A DNA stretch of 64,000 nucleotides, taken from NCBI RefSeq assembly GCF_004118155.1, contig NZ_SAIQ01000003.1, forward strand, positions 434,001 to 498,000, in the 5' to 3' direction. The translations under genes were made by a program, and so were the position numbers. Positions within the stretch are counted from its first letter, which is position 1. Each line of letters begins with the position of its first letter. The DNA comes from Edaphocola flava (GTDB lineage: Bacteria > Bacteroidota > Bacteroidia > Chitinophagales > Chitinophagaceae). The notes under the pieces were generated by a model that ran no database searches, had not been told where the DNA came from, and saw nothing but the letters and a program-made list of their open reading frames with translations. This document shows, piece after piece, positions 24,638-33,673 of the stretch.

Positions 24638-25318
24638 ATGAAGCAACTCCTGATCATATCTGCCACTCCTTTTGAAGTAGCCGGTGTACAGGCCTACCTG
24701 GATACCTGCGGCACAGCCGACCCAATGGGCTGGTTCTGCCTCGGTCACTGGAAGATACGCATGGTATGTACCGGTATAGGACTGGTCTCGACTACCTATA
24801 ATCTGACCCGGATGGTGATGCAGGAGCGTCCCGATTTTGTACTGCAACTAGGTATTGCAGGCGTACTGGAACCAGGCATTCCCCTGGGCACCACCGTATG
24901 GGTAAAGGATGATCTGATCGCTGATCTGGGCGCACGCGACCAGGAGGGCAATCTGCTGAACCTGCTGGCCATGGGCCTTTCAGACAACAGTGCGGCCTTG
25001 CTGAGAAGTAATCCTATACAGGAGTTTATGCCCTATATAGATCCGCTGCCCAAAGCACTGGGGCTGTCAGTAAACCAGATCAGCGGCAATCCGGAAGATG
25101 CTACAGTGCATATACAGCAAATGGTATATGACTGCCATATAGAAAGTATGGAAGGTGCAGCAATGCACTATGTCTGCAATGAACTGGATATTCCTAACCT
25201 GCAGATACGCAGTATCTCTAATTATATAGAACCCCGTGACAAAAGCCGCTGGCAGATGAAAGATGCCATTGATAATCTAAATGGCTTTATCATCTCCCTG
25301 CTGGAGAATATATCTTAA
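24638..25318 (+). CDS. mqnB: Futalosine hydrolase
   Basis: 226 aa of the purine nucleoside phosphorylase/hydrolase fold. MqnB removes the base from futalosine in the futalosine route to menaquinone. Visible signatures are ISATPFEVAGV at the start, LQLGIAGVLEPGIPLGT in the nucleoside pocket, IESMEGAAMHYVC (the Glu that holds the ribose) and ISNYIEPRD near the C terminus, which suit futalosine hydrolase better than MTA/SAH nucleosidase. Divergent from the T9SS gene; the downstream DUF2007 gene begins 30 bp later. Confidence 0.85.
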   Translation: MKQLLIISATPFEVAGVQAYLDTCGTADPMGWFCLGHWKIRMVCTGIGLVSTTYNLTRMVMQERPDFVLQLGIAGVLEPGIPLGTTVWVKDDLIADLGARDQEGNLLNLLAMGLSDNSAALLRSNPIQEFMPYIDPLPKALGLSVNQISGNPEDATVHIQQMVYDCHIESMEGAAMHYVCNELDIPNLQIRSISNYIEPRDKSRWQMKDAIDNLNGFIISLLENIS

Positions 25319-25323
25319 TTTTG
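25316..25323 (+). promoter_or_regulatory. -7 promoter box for the DUF2007-dnaG pair
   Basis: TAATTTTG overlapping the mqnB stop, 25 bp before the ATG at 25349. Confidence 0.45.
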
Positions 25324-25348
25324 CACATCACCCTATCAATAGCCTATT

Positions 25349-25774
25349 ATGAGTAAACTGGTCACCATCCGTTCATTCGGCGACTATTTTTCGGCCCATG
25401 TAACCCAGCAGAGCCTGGATGCCTATGGCATACCTTCTACTTTGCTGAATGACAATCTGGGCACGGTATTTATGCCCCTTGCTGTAGGTGGTATTAAATT
25501 ACAAGTCAGAGAAGAGGACGAAACACGCGCCCTCTCCCTGCTGGATCAGCTGGAAAATAAAGCGGATGCGGAGCAGGATACTCCGGCTTACTGGGAAGAA
25601 CAGGCCGAAGGTCTGGACCCGGACAACCGTGTATGTATTTATTGCGGCAGCAAGAATACGACTATAGTGGATGCGAGCCGCAAAACCTTTCTGGGACAGC
25701 AGGTTTTCCGCATAGCACCGGCATTGTTTGATAAGGAAAAGTGGCATTGTTTCCACTGCGGTAAAGATTTTTAG
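25349..25774 (+). CDS. DUF2007 domain protein with C-terminal zinc ribbon
   Basis: 141 aa. The first ~70 residues fit DUF2007 (putative signal-transducing protein): ITVRSFGDY-like start, SAHVTQQSLDAYGIPSTLLND, GGIKLQVREEDETRA. The C-terminal part carries two CxxC pairs (CIYCGSKNT and CFHCGKDF), a likely zinc ribbon. Cytoplasmic, function unknown. The stop is 9 bp before dnaG, so it is probably co-transcribed. Confidence 0.82.
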   Translation: MSKLVTIRSFGDYFSAHVTQQSLDAYGIPSTLLNDNLGTVFMPLAVGGIKLQVREEDETRALSLLDQLENKADAEQDTPAYWEEQAEGLDPDNRVCIYCGSKNTTIVDASRKTFLGQQVFRIAPALFDKEKWHCFHCGKDF

Positions 25775-25783
25775 CAACAACAC

Positions 25784-27715
25784 ATGATCTCGAACGAAAG
25801 CATACAGAAAGTACTCAACCACACGGATATTGTAGACGTAATAGGCCATTTCATCAGCATAAAGAAGAGAGGTGCCAATTATATTGCCAACTGCCCGTTC
25901 CATAATGAGAAGACGCCTTCCTTTAATATTAACCCGGCCAAGGGCATTTTTAAATGTTTTGGTTGCGGAAAGGGAGGTGATGCTGTAGCATTTATCGAAG
26001 AACATGAGAAATTCTCTTTTGTAGAAGCCATCCGCTGGCTGGCCGAGTTTTACCATATAGAACTGGATGAGACGGCACCCAGCGAGTCTTATGTGGCCCA
26101 GCAACAGGTAGAAGAAAGCCTGCGCATCATCAATGATTTTGCGGCTAACTACTTCCACGACATTCTTTTAGAAAACGAAGAAGGTCAGAATATCGGGGGC
26201 AGCTACTTTGCCGAGCGCGGATTTACAAAAGATACTATAGAAAAATTCAAACTGGGGTATAGCCTGGATCAGTGGGACGCTTTTATCAAAGCGGCTACTG
26301 CCAAAGGGTTCAGCCAGGAATTAATGGAGAAAGCCGGTCTCATTAAAGTAAAACCGGAACGGACCTTTGATAACTATCGCGGTCGTGTGATCTTCCCCAT
26401 CTTCGCCAATACCGGTAAGGTACTGGGCTTTGGTGCCCGTATTCTAAAGAAAAATGATAAGGCTCCAAAATATGTCAATAGTCCGGAGAATGAACTGTAT
26501 GTCAAAAACCGGGTCTTATATGGTTTGTACCAGTCGCGCAAAGCGATCAGTGACAAACAGGAATGTTACCTGGTAGAGGGTTATACCGATGTCATCTCCC
26601 TGCACCAGGCCGGTATAGAGAATGTAGTGGCCTCCAGTGGTACCTCACTGACTACCGGGCAGCTAAAGCTGATCGGTCACCTGACCCGCAACCTGACGAT
26701 ATTATATGATGGTGATGCGGCCGGTATCAAAGCAGCCCTGCGCGGACTGGACATGGCGCTAGAAGAGAACTTTATCGTAAAACTGGTACTACTACCGGAA
26801 GGTGAAGACCCGGACAGTTATGTGCAGCAAAACGGCAGCAGTGCTTTTGAACGTTATGTACAGGAGCACAAAAAAGATGTGATCGACTTCATGATGGAGC
26901 TGGGCCTGAAAGAAGCCCAGAATGATCCGTTTAAAAAGTCGGCACTGGTTAATGAAATAGCAGAATCGATCAGTAAAATAGACCGGACCAAAAACCCGGC
27001 ATTACAACTGCATTATATAAAAGAAGCCTCACAGCGATTAAAACTGGAGGAGGATGCCTTCGTTGGTATTGTCAACAACTTTATCCGCGAAAAGGTAAAG
27101 CAGCAGCAGAAAGGAGAGGCTACACGACAACCTACTCCACGTGAATATGAGGAACAACCTGATGTGCTTAGTAGCAGCGAGAGCGAATCGCTCAACCTGT
27201 TTCAGAAGGATTATAAAGAAGAATGGCAGCTGATCAAAATGCTGATCGAGTATGGATTCCGTCCTTATGAAGAATCGCCTTCTGTGGCCGATTACTTCTT
27301 TGAGCATGTAGATATTACCAGCTTTGAAAATGCACTGGCACATGATATTGCCATGGCCTATTACCAGTACTGGTCCGATAAGCAGGAGCACCCTCCCCTG
27401 CAGTTCTTTGTCAATCACCCGATGAAGTCGATCAAGGAAAAAGTGGTAGACCTGGTGCATGTAGAACACCTGCCTAGTGAGAATTGGGAGAAAAAATACA
27501 ATATTGAACTGCCCAGGATGGAGGATCTGTATGAGAATGATGTACGCAGTTCATTCGCCTACTTCAAATTGAAACTGCTGAAACGTTACCTGCAGGAGAA
27601 CCTGGATCAGCTGAAAAGCTGTGCCGATCCTGCCGAGGCGGAGAAACTGGTGCGTACCAATATACTCCTGAAACAGCAGGAAAAGGAGCTGATGAATATT
27701 GTGATTGTTCGATAG
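25784..27715 (+). CDS. dnaG: DNA primase
   Basis: 643 aa, the normal size. It makes the RNA primers of DNA replication. The N-terminal zinc finger has C37, H40, C58 and C61 (CPFH, CFGCGKGG); the catalytic Toprim domain shows VEGYTDVISLHQAG and YDGDAAG; the C-terminal ~200 residues are the helicase-interacting region. The start is the ATG at 25784, 9 bp after the DUF2007 gene. Confidence 0.97.
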   Translation: MISNESIQKVLNHTDIVDVIGHFISIKKRGANYIANCPFHNEKTPSFNINPAKGIFKCFGCGKGGDAVAFIEEHEKFSFVEAIRWLAEFYHIELDETAPSESYVAQQQVEESLRIINDFAANYFHDILLENEEGQNIGGSYFAERGFTKDTIEKFKLGYSLDQWDAFIKAATAKGFSQELMEKAGLIKVKPERTFDNYRGRVIFPIFANTGKVLGFGARILKKNDKAPKYVNSPENELYVKNRVLYGLYQSRKAISDKQECYLVEGYTDVISLHQAGIENVVASSGTSLTTGQLKLIGHLTRNLTILYDGDAAGIKAALRGLDMALEENFIVKLVLLPEGEDPDSYVQQNGSSAFERYVQEHKKDVIDFMMELGLKEAQNDPFKKSALVNEIAESISKIDRTKNPALQLHYIKEASQRLKLEEDAFVGIVNNFIREKVKQQQKGEATRQPTPREYEEQPDVLSSSESESLNLFQKDYKEEWQLIKMLIEYGFRPYEESPSVADYFFEHVDITSFENALAHDIAMAYYQYWSDKQEHPPLQFFVNHPMKSIKEKVVDLVHVEHLPSENWEKKYNIELPRMEDLYENDVRSSFAYFKLKLLKRYLQENLDQLKSCADPAEAEKLVRTNILLKQQEKELMNIVIVR

Positions 27716-27882
27716 ACGATCATATCAGCACACTATCATTATTCTGCTCTGGATAGCACCATCTCCCTTTGGCAAAACAATAAGAGTGTGCTATTTAATT
27801 ATAAATTTTCGCTTATTCATTACAAGAGTGCGCACATATCGGATTGTGAATAGTAAGTTTGTACTCTAAAAAAGCTATTTAC

Positions 27883-30150
27883 ATGCCTAAATTGCGCAAT
27901 CTTCTTTTCTATACCCTTACGATTGTACTATTTTCTGTATTAATATATTTCATCATTAATCAGGGTCATGCCCTGGAGCAGAAAGAGCTGAACAAAATCT
28001 CGGGCAGTTCCGATACCCTGGGTCAGATATGGGATACCACTAAGCATAATCTTACCCATCCTTTAGCGACATTACTCTTACAGATTATTACCATTATCCT
28101 GGCAGCCCGCTTCTTCGGGATGCTGTTCAAAAAGATGAACCAGCCATCTGTGATTGGTGAGATTATCGCCGGTGTTATGTTAGGCCCCTCCTTCCTGGGG
28201 CATTACTTTCCCGGCATGTTTGAAGTGATCTTCCCAGCCAGTTCATTGGGTAACCTGCAGTTTCTGAGTCAGATCGGACTTATCCTGTTTATGTTCGTGA
28301 TCGGTATGGAACTGGATCTGAATGTAATTAAATCCAAGGCCAAAGATGCTATTGTGATCAGCCATGCCAGCATTATATTCCCCTTTTTCCTCGGCATGCT
28401 GCTGGCCTTATTTCTCTATAACGAATTTGCCCCGCAGGGTATCGGCTTCGTGTCCTTTGCTTTATTTGCCGGTATCTCTATGAGTATTACCGCCTTTCCC
28501 GTACTGGCAAGGATTGTACAGGAACGGGGATTGTCCAAGACACGGTTGGGCACCATAGCCATTACCTGTGCAGCGGCCGATGATATTACCGCCTGGTGTA
28601 TACTGGCTGCCGTAATTGCTATTGTAAAAGCCGGATCGGCCATGAGTGCCCTGGCCACCATTTTTGCAGCACTACTGTATGTGATATTGATGCTGAAAGT
28701 GGTACAGCCTTTGCTGGCCCGTATCGGCAAGAAATATGCACATAAAGAAGCCCTGAGCAGACCGGTGGTCGCTATATTCTTCATTACCCTGCTCATCTCT
28801 TCTTACACTACAGAGGTGATTGGTATCCATGCATTGTTCGGTGCTTTTATGGCGGGGGTGATCATGCCTTCCAACATCAGCTTCCGCAATGTATTTATTG
28901 AAAAGGTAGAGGATGTATCGGTAGTGATCCTGCTGCCCCTGTTTTTTGTATTTACCGGTCTCAGAACAGAGATCGGGTTGCTGAACGATGTCCCTTTATG
29001 GGGTATCTGCGGCCTCATCATTCTGGTGGCTGTAGTGGGCAAATTTGTAGGTAGTGCATTGGCGGCCAGATTTGTGGGCCAGTCCTGGAAAGACAGTCTG
29101 TCTATAGGGGCACTCATGAATACCCGTGGCCTCATGGAGCTGATCGTGCTCAATATCGGTTATGATCTGGGTGTATTATCTAAAGAGATTTTTGCCATGC
29201 TGGTCCTCATGGCACTGGCTACTACCTTTATGACCGGACCGGCACTGGACCTGATCAATAAAATATGGCGCCGCAGTCCGGGCGAACAAACGGAGCATTC
29301 CAACAACGGCAGATATAAAGTACTGGTTTCCTTTAACCACAGTGATACCGGAAGGGCTTTACTGCGACTGGCCAATGCCTTTACCCGCAAATCTTCTGGC
29401 AATAGTGTGGTGACCTGTATGCACCTCTCCCCTAGCAATGACATTAATGCCTATAACCAGGCAGAGTATGAGAAGGAGGTATTTATGCCCATATATGATG
29501 CTTCGGATTCGCTGGCCATGAAGGTCAAAACGGTGTTCAAACCAGTACAGAATATAGAAGAAGAAATTATTAAAACCGCCAATTCGGGCACCCATGACCT
29601 GCTGCTATTAGGCACCGGCACCTCTATTTTTGACGGCACTTTGCTGGGCCGCATTCTGGGAGTTACCTCTCAGATCATTAATCCAGAGCGCCTGTACAAT
29701 ACCCTGACCGGCAAGGAAAAGCTGTTCGGACAGGCGGTACTGGGCGAGCGTATGAAGACCCTGGTACGCAGTTGCAACATTCCGGTAGGTATCCTCATCA
29801 ACCGGGAGGAGACGGTGAGTACAGAAAGAATACTGATTCCTTTCTTTTCGATCAGCGATAGCTTCCTGCTCATCTATGCGCAGAAACTGATCCAGAATAA
29901 TAAATCTGTTGTGGTGATTGTAGATATACTGGGTACCATAGCCCAGAATCCGGAGCTGAAAGAATCGATCCGGATGATAGAGCAGGTGGCTCCGAATCAT
30001 ATTGCACTCTACGGGGGGCAGACGGTTACCGAGGAGCAACGTAATCATAATGATATGATGATGATCTCTATCGAGAGCCTTAAACGTGCCGTGACAACGC
30101 ACAGCACATGGCTATCTTCCCTGCCCTCTATTTTAGTAATGAAACCGTAA
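27883..30150 (+). CDS. CPA2-family cation:proton antiporter with C-terminal Usp-like domain
   Basis: 755 aa. After an N-terminal helix and periplasmic segment come about 12 membrane helices of the monovalent cation:proton antiporter-2 family (QPSVIGEIIAGVMLGPSFLG, ILFMFVIGMELDLNV, SITAFPVLARI). The ion-binding pair of aspartates is visible in AAADDITAW. From about residue 480 the protein is soluble and resembles universal-stress-type folds (YKVLVSFNHSDTGRALLRLA). Likely Na+/H+ or K+/H+ exchange. The ATG at 27883 is preferred to the TTG at 27859. Confidence 0.9.
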   Translation: MPKLRNLLFYTLTIVLFSVLIYFIINQGHALEQKELNKISGSSDTLGQIWDTTKHNLTHPLATLLLQIITIILAARFFGMLFKKMNQPSVIGEIIAGVMLGPSFLGHYFPGMFEVIFPASSLGNLQFLSQIGLILFMFVIGMELDLNVIKSKAKDAIVISHASIIFPFFLGMLLALFLYNEFAPQGIGFVSFALFAGISMSITAFPVLARIVQERGLSKTRLGTIAITCAAADDITAWCILAAVIAIVKAGSAMSALATIFAALLYVILMLKVVQPLLARIGKKYAHKEALSRPVVAIFFITLLISSYTTEVIGIHALFGAFMAGVIMPSNISFRNVFIEKVEDVSVVILLPLFFVFTGLRTEIGLLNDVPLWGICGLIILVAVVGKFVGSALAARFVGQSWKDSLSIGALMNTRGLMELIVLNIGYDLGVLSKEIFAMLVLMALATTFMTGPALDLINKIWRRSPGEQTEHSNNGRYKVLVSFNHSDTGRALLRLANAFTRKSSGNSVVTCMHLSPSNDINAYNQAEYEKEVFMPIYDASDSLAMKVKTVFKPVQNIEEEIIKTANSGTHDLLLLGTGTSIFDGTLLGRILGVTSQIINPERLYNTLTGKEKLFGQAVLGERMKTLVRSCNIPVGILINREETVSTERILIPFFSISDSFLLIYAQKLIQNNKSVVVIVDILGTIAQNPELKESIRMIEQVAPNHIALYGGQTVTEEQRNHNDMMMISIESLKRAVTTHSTWLSSLPSILVMKP

Positions 30151-30683
30151 TCATATTTGTTAAGGCTTAAAAATGATGATGCATCCCGGCCGTTCGGTCA
30201 GGGCTAGCACACGCTAGGGTGCCTGCTCCATTCATGAGATTGGCTAAGGTGTTCCATTCCAAGTTGAATGCAAGGATCCAAAAGCTAGATTGGCCTGATC
30301 ATCAGTACAATAGGTGCTATAACAACCTAAATCGATCTACTCTTTTGTCTGATCTTTGGGCAGAAAACCTGCTTCAACGCGCAATAAAGGTCAATATCAT
30401 TTAGCTTTTTAATTGCCTGATGCACCTGTTTTCTGAATGCGCGCAGCTTTTATACAAATGAGATTAAGCAAAAAGCTGGAAGCCCGGAGCTTTTTGTTGC
30501 TCGCGCGCAGCTATTGTATACCCTCGATTATCCTTTGTGGTGGCTTCATGCAGCTTTTGTCCGGGTGGAATTAAGCTTTTTTATGAATTCATTGAGGTTT
30601 CGGGTACCCGGGGGTACCTCAGAGGTGGGGTGTAAGGCACGCTTCGGGAGCGCGCGCCAGCCAATGCAAGCAGCAAATATTTT
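30151..30683. other. Long intergenic region with repeated AGCTTTT words
   Basis: No gene. Six copies of AGCTTTT on one strand or the other lie within about 180 bp (near 30403, 30445, 30471, 30488, 30552, 30574). One pair forms a hairpin, CAAAAAGCT/AGCTTTTTG at 30469-30496, which could terminate transcription. GCGCGCAGCT occurs twice (30439 and 30503). A GGTACCC/GGGTACC inverted repeat lies near 30602-30617. Confidence 0.5.
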
Positions 30684-31874
30684 TTACTGTTCGATTAACG
30701 TCTCTTCCACTACCGGAGCAACCGGTACACGGGCGTATTTGCGGGCATAAGCCATAGCAATCATCAATCCGATAAAAGTCATCCCGAAACCAACCAGTGC
30801 CGGATAGTTATAAGGCAGACCAAACTCCAGCGGAATGCCTCCCAGGAAAGCGCCCAGTGCATTGGCTACATTAAAGGCAGCCTGCATAAAGGCCGCGGCC
30901 ATCATTTCGGCATGGGGTGCTGCACGCATCATCATAATATTGACCGGAGAGGCAATAGACATAGATAATCCACCACAGATAAAGGTCAGTGCCAGAGACA
31001 CGGGCTGACTGGCAGAAAAGAAGAATACGCCAACCAGCGCAATCATCATGGAGCAAAGTAAGACGATACTCACCTTTGCAGCGCCCATGCGGTCGGTCAG
31101 GTAACCGCCAGCCAGGTTGCCGACTACCATGCCGCCGCCGGCCAGTGTCATGATATAAGCCATATTGTTTTTAGACACTCCGGCTATATCGGTCATAAGC
31201 GGGGTAATATAACTCAACCAGCTGAACAGTCCTCCGAAACCGATGGCGGTGATGAGCAGTACATACCAGCTTTGTTTGTTTTTCAGGAATTTAAGTTCGT
31301 CACGGAAGTGGGCACCGTCTTTGTGCTCCATCACCGGCAACCAGAGGTACAGAGATAATAAAGCCAGCAAACCGATCAGGGCTACGATGGCAAAGTACCA
31401 GCGCCAGTGATAGGTATGTCCGATATAGGTAACCAGGGGCACCATAGCAAGATTGGCCACCGTAAGTCCGGTGAACATGAGGGCAATATACCGGGCTTCC
31501 TTCCCTGCCCCTCCCAGCCTGGAGGCGACAACGGTACCCACTCCGAAGAAGGCACCATGTGGCAGACCGGACAGGAAACGCACAAAAAGCATGGACCAGT
31601 AGCCGGGCATGAGCGCAGATAATGCATTAAATATCGTAAAAAGGATCATGAGGGCAATAAGTACTTTCCTGGGCGGGAACTTTACGGCGTAACCGATGAG
31701 TAAGGGCGCCCCTATTACTACGCCTAAGGCATAGGCCGAGATGAGGTGTCCTGTTTCGGGAATGCTCACCTGTAATGATTTTGCCATATCCGGCAGTAAA
31801 CCCATAATGGTAAATTCTGTAGTGCCGATGCCTAAACCACCGATGGCCAGTGGCAATATTCGCTTATCTATCAT
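30684..31874 (-). CDS. MFS transporter (AraJ/YdhP-like drug:H+ antiporter)
   Basis: 396 aa with 12 predicted membrane helices. The opening IGTTEFTIMGLLPDMAKSL and the loop GYAVKFPPRKVL are typical of the DHA1 branch that includes AraJ, YdhP and NepI-type exporters; the second half repeats the fold (GYLTDRMGAAK). It is an inner-membrane exporter of sugars, nucleosides or drugs; substrate not predictable. Alone on the minus strand, divergent from the T9SS gene at 32059. Confidence 0.87.
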   Translation of the reverse strand: MIDKRILPLAIGGLGIGTTEFTIMGLLPDMAKSLQVSIPETGHLISAYALGVVIGAPLLIGYAVKFPPRKVLIALMILFTIFNALSALMPGYWSMLFVRFLSGLPHGAFFGVGTVVASRLGGAGKEARYIALMFTGLTVANLAMVPLVTYIGHTYHWRWYFAIVALIGLLALLSLYLWLPVMEHKDGAHFRDELKFLKNKQSWYVLLITAIGFGGLFSWLSYITPLMTDIAGVSKNNMAYIMTLAGGGMVVGNLAGGYLTDRMGAAKVSIVLLCSMMIALVGVFFFSASQPVSLALTFICGGLSMSIASPVNIMMMRAAPHAEMMAAAFMQAAFNVANALGAFLGGIPLEFGLPYNYPALVGFGMTFIGLMIAMAYARKYARVPVAPVVEETLIEQ

Positions 31875-32003
31875 TGATCCGTTGTTTCTTGAGGGAGTGG
31901 TGAGGGAAGCGCAAATTTCCTTAAAACAACCGGGTTCTGCTATTGAATTTATTTATACAGGATTTCTGAATTATTTTTTCACAAAATATTAAGATACAGA
32001 TAG

Positions 32004-32031
32004 TTGTAACAAATAAATTCTATTACATTTG
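32004..32031 (+). promoter_or_regulatory. Promoter of the T9SS protein gene
   Basis: -33 TTG (32004-32006) and -7 TACATTTG (32024-32031), 17-bp spacer, 27 bp before the ATG. Confidence 0.6.
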
Positions 32032-32058
32032 TCTGCACTTAAAAACACTCTTTTATTT

Positions 32059-33231
32059 ATGCGCAAAACTGTACTTCGTTCCTTTATCTTACAATCATCG
32101 CGTTATTTCAAAACCTTTTTACTAGCTGCGGTCACCCTGGGCACTATAAACAGCTATGCTGGTACACCTGTATCCGGCACTACTAACTTCAACAGTTTAT
32201 ACACCAATGCCTTTGTAGACCTTACGGGTATTCATCCGGCAGGCAGCACAGGTTTATCGGCATTAAATGTTGCAGGATACGATTTTACGGTATTTTCCAG
32301 CAATAATGCTTCCGATGCCGGTATAGGTATTGAACCATATACGGGACAGACGGCAATAGTGTATGGCTATACACAAAGTGGCGGTACTGTCATTACTGCT
32401 TTAGAAGTCAAATCGAACGGATTACCTCTTTTTGACCTGAACACTATTGATATATCTATTGACGGCGCCCCTTCTAATGGTATTGCTAGTGTTACCCTTA
32501 CCGGTTATCGTAATAATGTTGCCGTTAGTGGAGCGACCATGACCACTTCTTTATCTACAGCCAGCAATGGAGATCCTTTGACCACCTATAATGTATCCAG
32601 CAATAATGCGTTCAAGGGAATAGACAAAATCAGAATCACGGCTACGGGTATCACCGTGGGTGCCATAGGGGTGGATAATATCAATGCGACCAACTTCGCA
32701 GCTCCGCTTCCACTGGTTATGACTTCTTTCTCCGGCCGTCAGGTAGGCACCCAGGTACAGTTAGACTGGCTTACGACTGATGAGTCTGGTATGAAAATAT
32801 TCAACGTACAACGTTCTGTAGATGGCAAACGCTTCAGTACAATCGGTAGCTTACCGGCTGGCAAAGCGGGCGCGCACCAGTTTATGGATGAGGCCATTAA
32901 TGGTAAGATCTATTATCGTCTCGAAACCATTGGTGATGATAACAGTACAATATATTCTAAAGTGATCTCTGTACAGGTACAAACCGGAGCGCAGATCAGC
33001 ATTGCTCCTAACCCGGTACTGAATAAGGCTACGGTATACAGCCTGCCTCAGGGTACAGTACACTACCAGCTGGTTGATGCTGCAGGTCGTTGTGTGCTGC
33101 AGGGCCATAAAATGGTGAGCGCTGCGGGACAGCTCTCTCTTGACCTGAGCGGACAAGCTAGTGGTAGCTATCATCTGCTGATCAGTGGTGATGCTGTAGC
33201 TCCGCAATCATTGAACCTGGTGAAACCATAG
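32059..33231 (+). CDS. Secreted protein with T9SS type A sorting domain
   Basis: 390 aa. The ATG at 32059 is used; the TTG at 32029 belongs to the promoter box. Signal region MRKTVLRSFILQSSRYF...NSYA. The mature protein starts with a Ser/Gly/Asn-rich beta domain (residues ~35-220), followed by a fibronectin-like linker (VQRSVDGKRFSTIGSLPAG, IYYRLETI) and a C-terminal sorting domain (ISIAPNPVLNKATVYS, YQLVDAAGRCVL, GSYHLLI, SLNLVKP). Exported by T9SS; binding or structural role likely, no catalytic motif. Confidence 0.86.
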   Translation: MRKTVLRSFILQSSRYFKTFLLAAVTLGTINSYAGTPVSGTTNFNSLYTNAFVDLTGIHPAGSTGLSALNVAGYDFTVFSSNNASDAGIGIEPYTGQTAIVYGYTQSGGTVITALEVKSNGLPLFDLNTIDISIDGAPSNGIASVTLTGYRNNVAVSGATMTTSLSTASNGDPLTTYNVSSNNAFKGIDKIRITATGITVGAIGVDNINATNFAAPLPLVMTSFSGRQVGTQVQLDWLTTDESGMKIFNVQRSVDGKRFSTIGSLPAGKAGAHQFMDEAINGKIYYRLETIGDDNSTIYSKVISVQVQTGAQISIAPNPVLNKATVYSLPQGTVHYQLVDAAGRCVLQGHKMVSAAGQLSLDLSGQASGSYHLLISGDAVAPQSLNLVKP

Positions 33232-33258
33232 TTATATATATTAGCTCAAATACGAATA

Positions 33259-33291
33259 GGCCGGATTTATTAGGCCATTTTTGAGCGATCT
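33259..33291. repeat. Fragment related to the MITE-like element interior
   Basis: GGCCGGATTTATTAGGCC followed by GAGCGATCT matches bases around 39655-39686 of the full element with few changes. No terminal repeats nearby. Confidence 0.5.
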
Positions 33292-33306
33292 ATTCTATAC
33301 TGAGTA

Positions 33307-33523
33307 CTTCGTCATATCGACCGAAGCATCAGCCTAGTGGAGATATCTCCTGATCGCTTGAGAAATAGAGGAGATTTCTCGACGCCGCTACGCTGTGCTC
33401 GAAATGACGGGAATAAAAAGCTACGCTAGTACACGGTCTGAAATGCGTACAACATTGTCGCTTTGAGCTTTCCTCTCCTGCTTCGTCATATCGACCGGAG
33501 TGCAAAGAAGCGGAGATATCTCA
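33307..33523. repeat. Short intergenic repeats with GAGATATCTC palindromes
   Basis: CTTCGTCATATCGACCGAAG (33307-33326) recurs with one change at 33481-33500. Each is followed by a GAGATATCTC palindrome (33340-33349 and 33513-33522), and the first also by GGAGATTTCTCGACG and CTCGAAATGACGG. This style of repeat is widespread between Bacteroidota genes. Confidence 0.65.
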
Positions 33524-33524
33524 T

Positions 33525-33585
33525 TTTAGTTTACATATAATAAGGCCGGATACGTGGTATCCGGCCTTATTATATGTAAACTAAA
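33525..33585. terminator. 29-bp perfect inverted repeat, probable terminator
   Basis: Arms 33525-33553 and 33557-33585 are exact complements around a 3-nt GTG loop. It lies between convergent genes; probably stops transcription from the T9SS gene, though no T run is present. Confidence 0.6.
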
Positions 33586-33612
33586 GATCAATTGAAAGAA
33601 ATTATCTCCATA

Positions 33613-33647
33613 ATAAACCCTCAGCATAATAGATGCTGAGGGTTTAT
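33613..33647 (-). terminator. Terminator of the lipase gene
   Basis: 15-bp perfect stem ATAAACCCTCAGCAT with a 5-nt loop, 26 bp beyond the lipase stop at 33674. Confidence 0.8.
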
Positions 33648-33673
33648 TGTATGTTTAATTTTGAAAAAATTGT

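Noticed and set aside
33307-33523. CRISPR array
   Set aside because: Only two imperfect repeat units with no regular spacers or cas genes.
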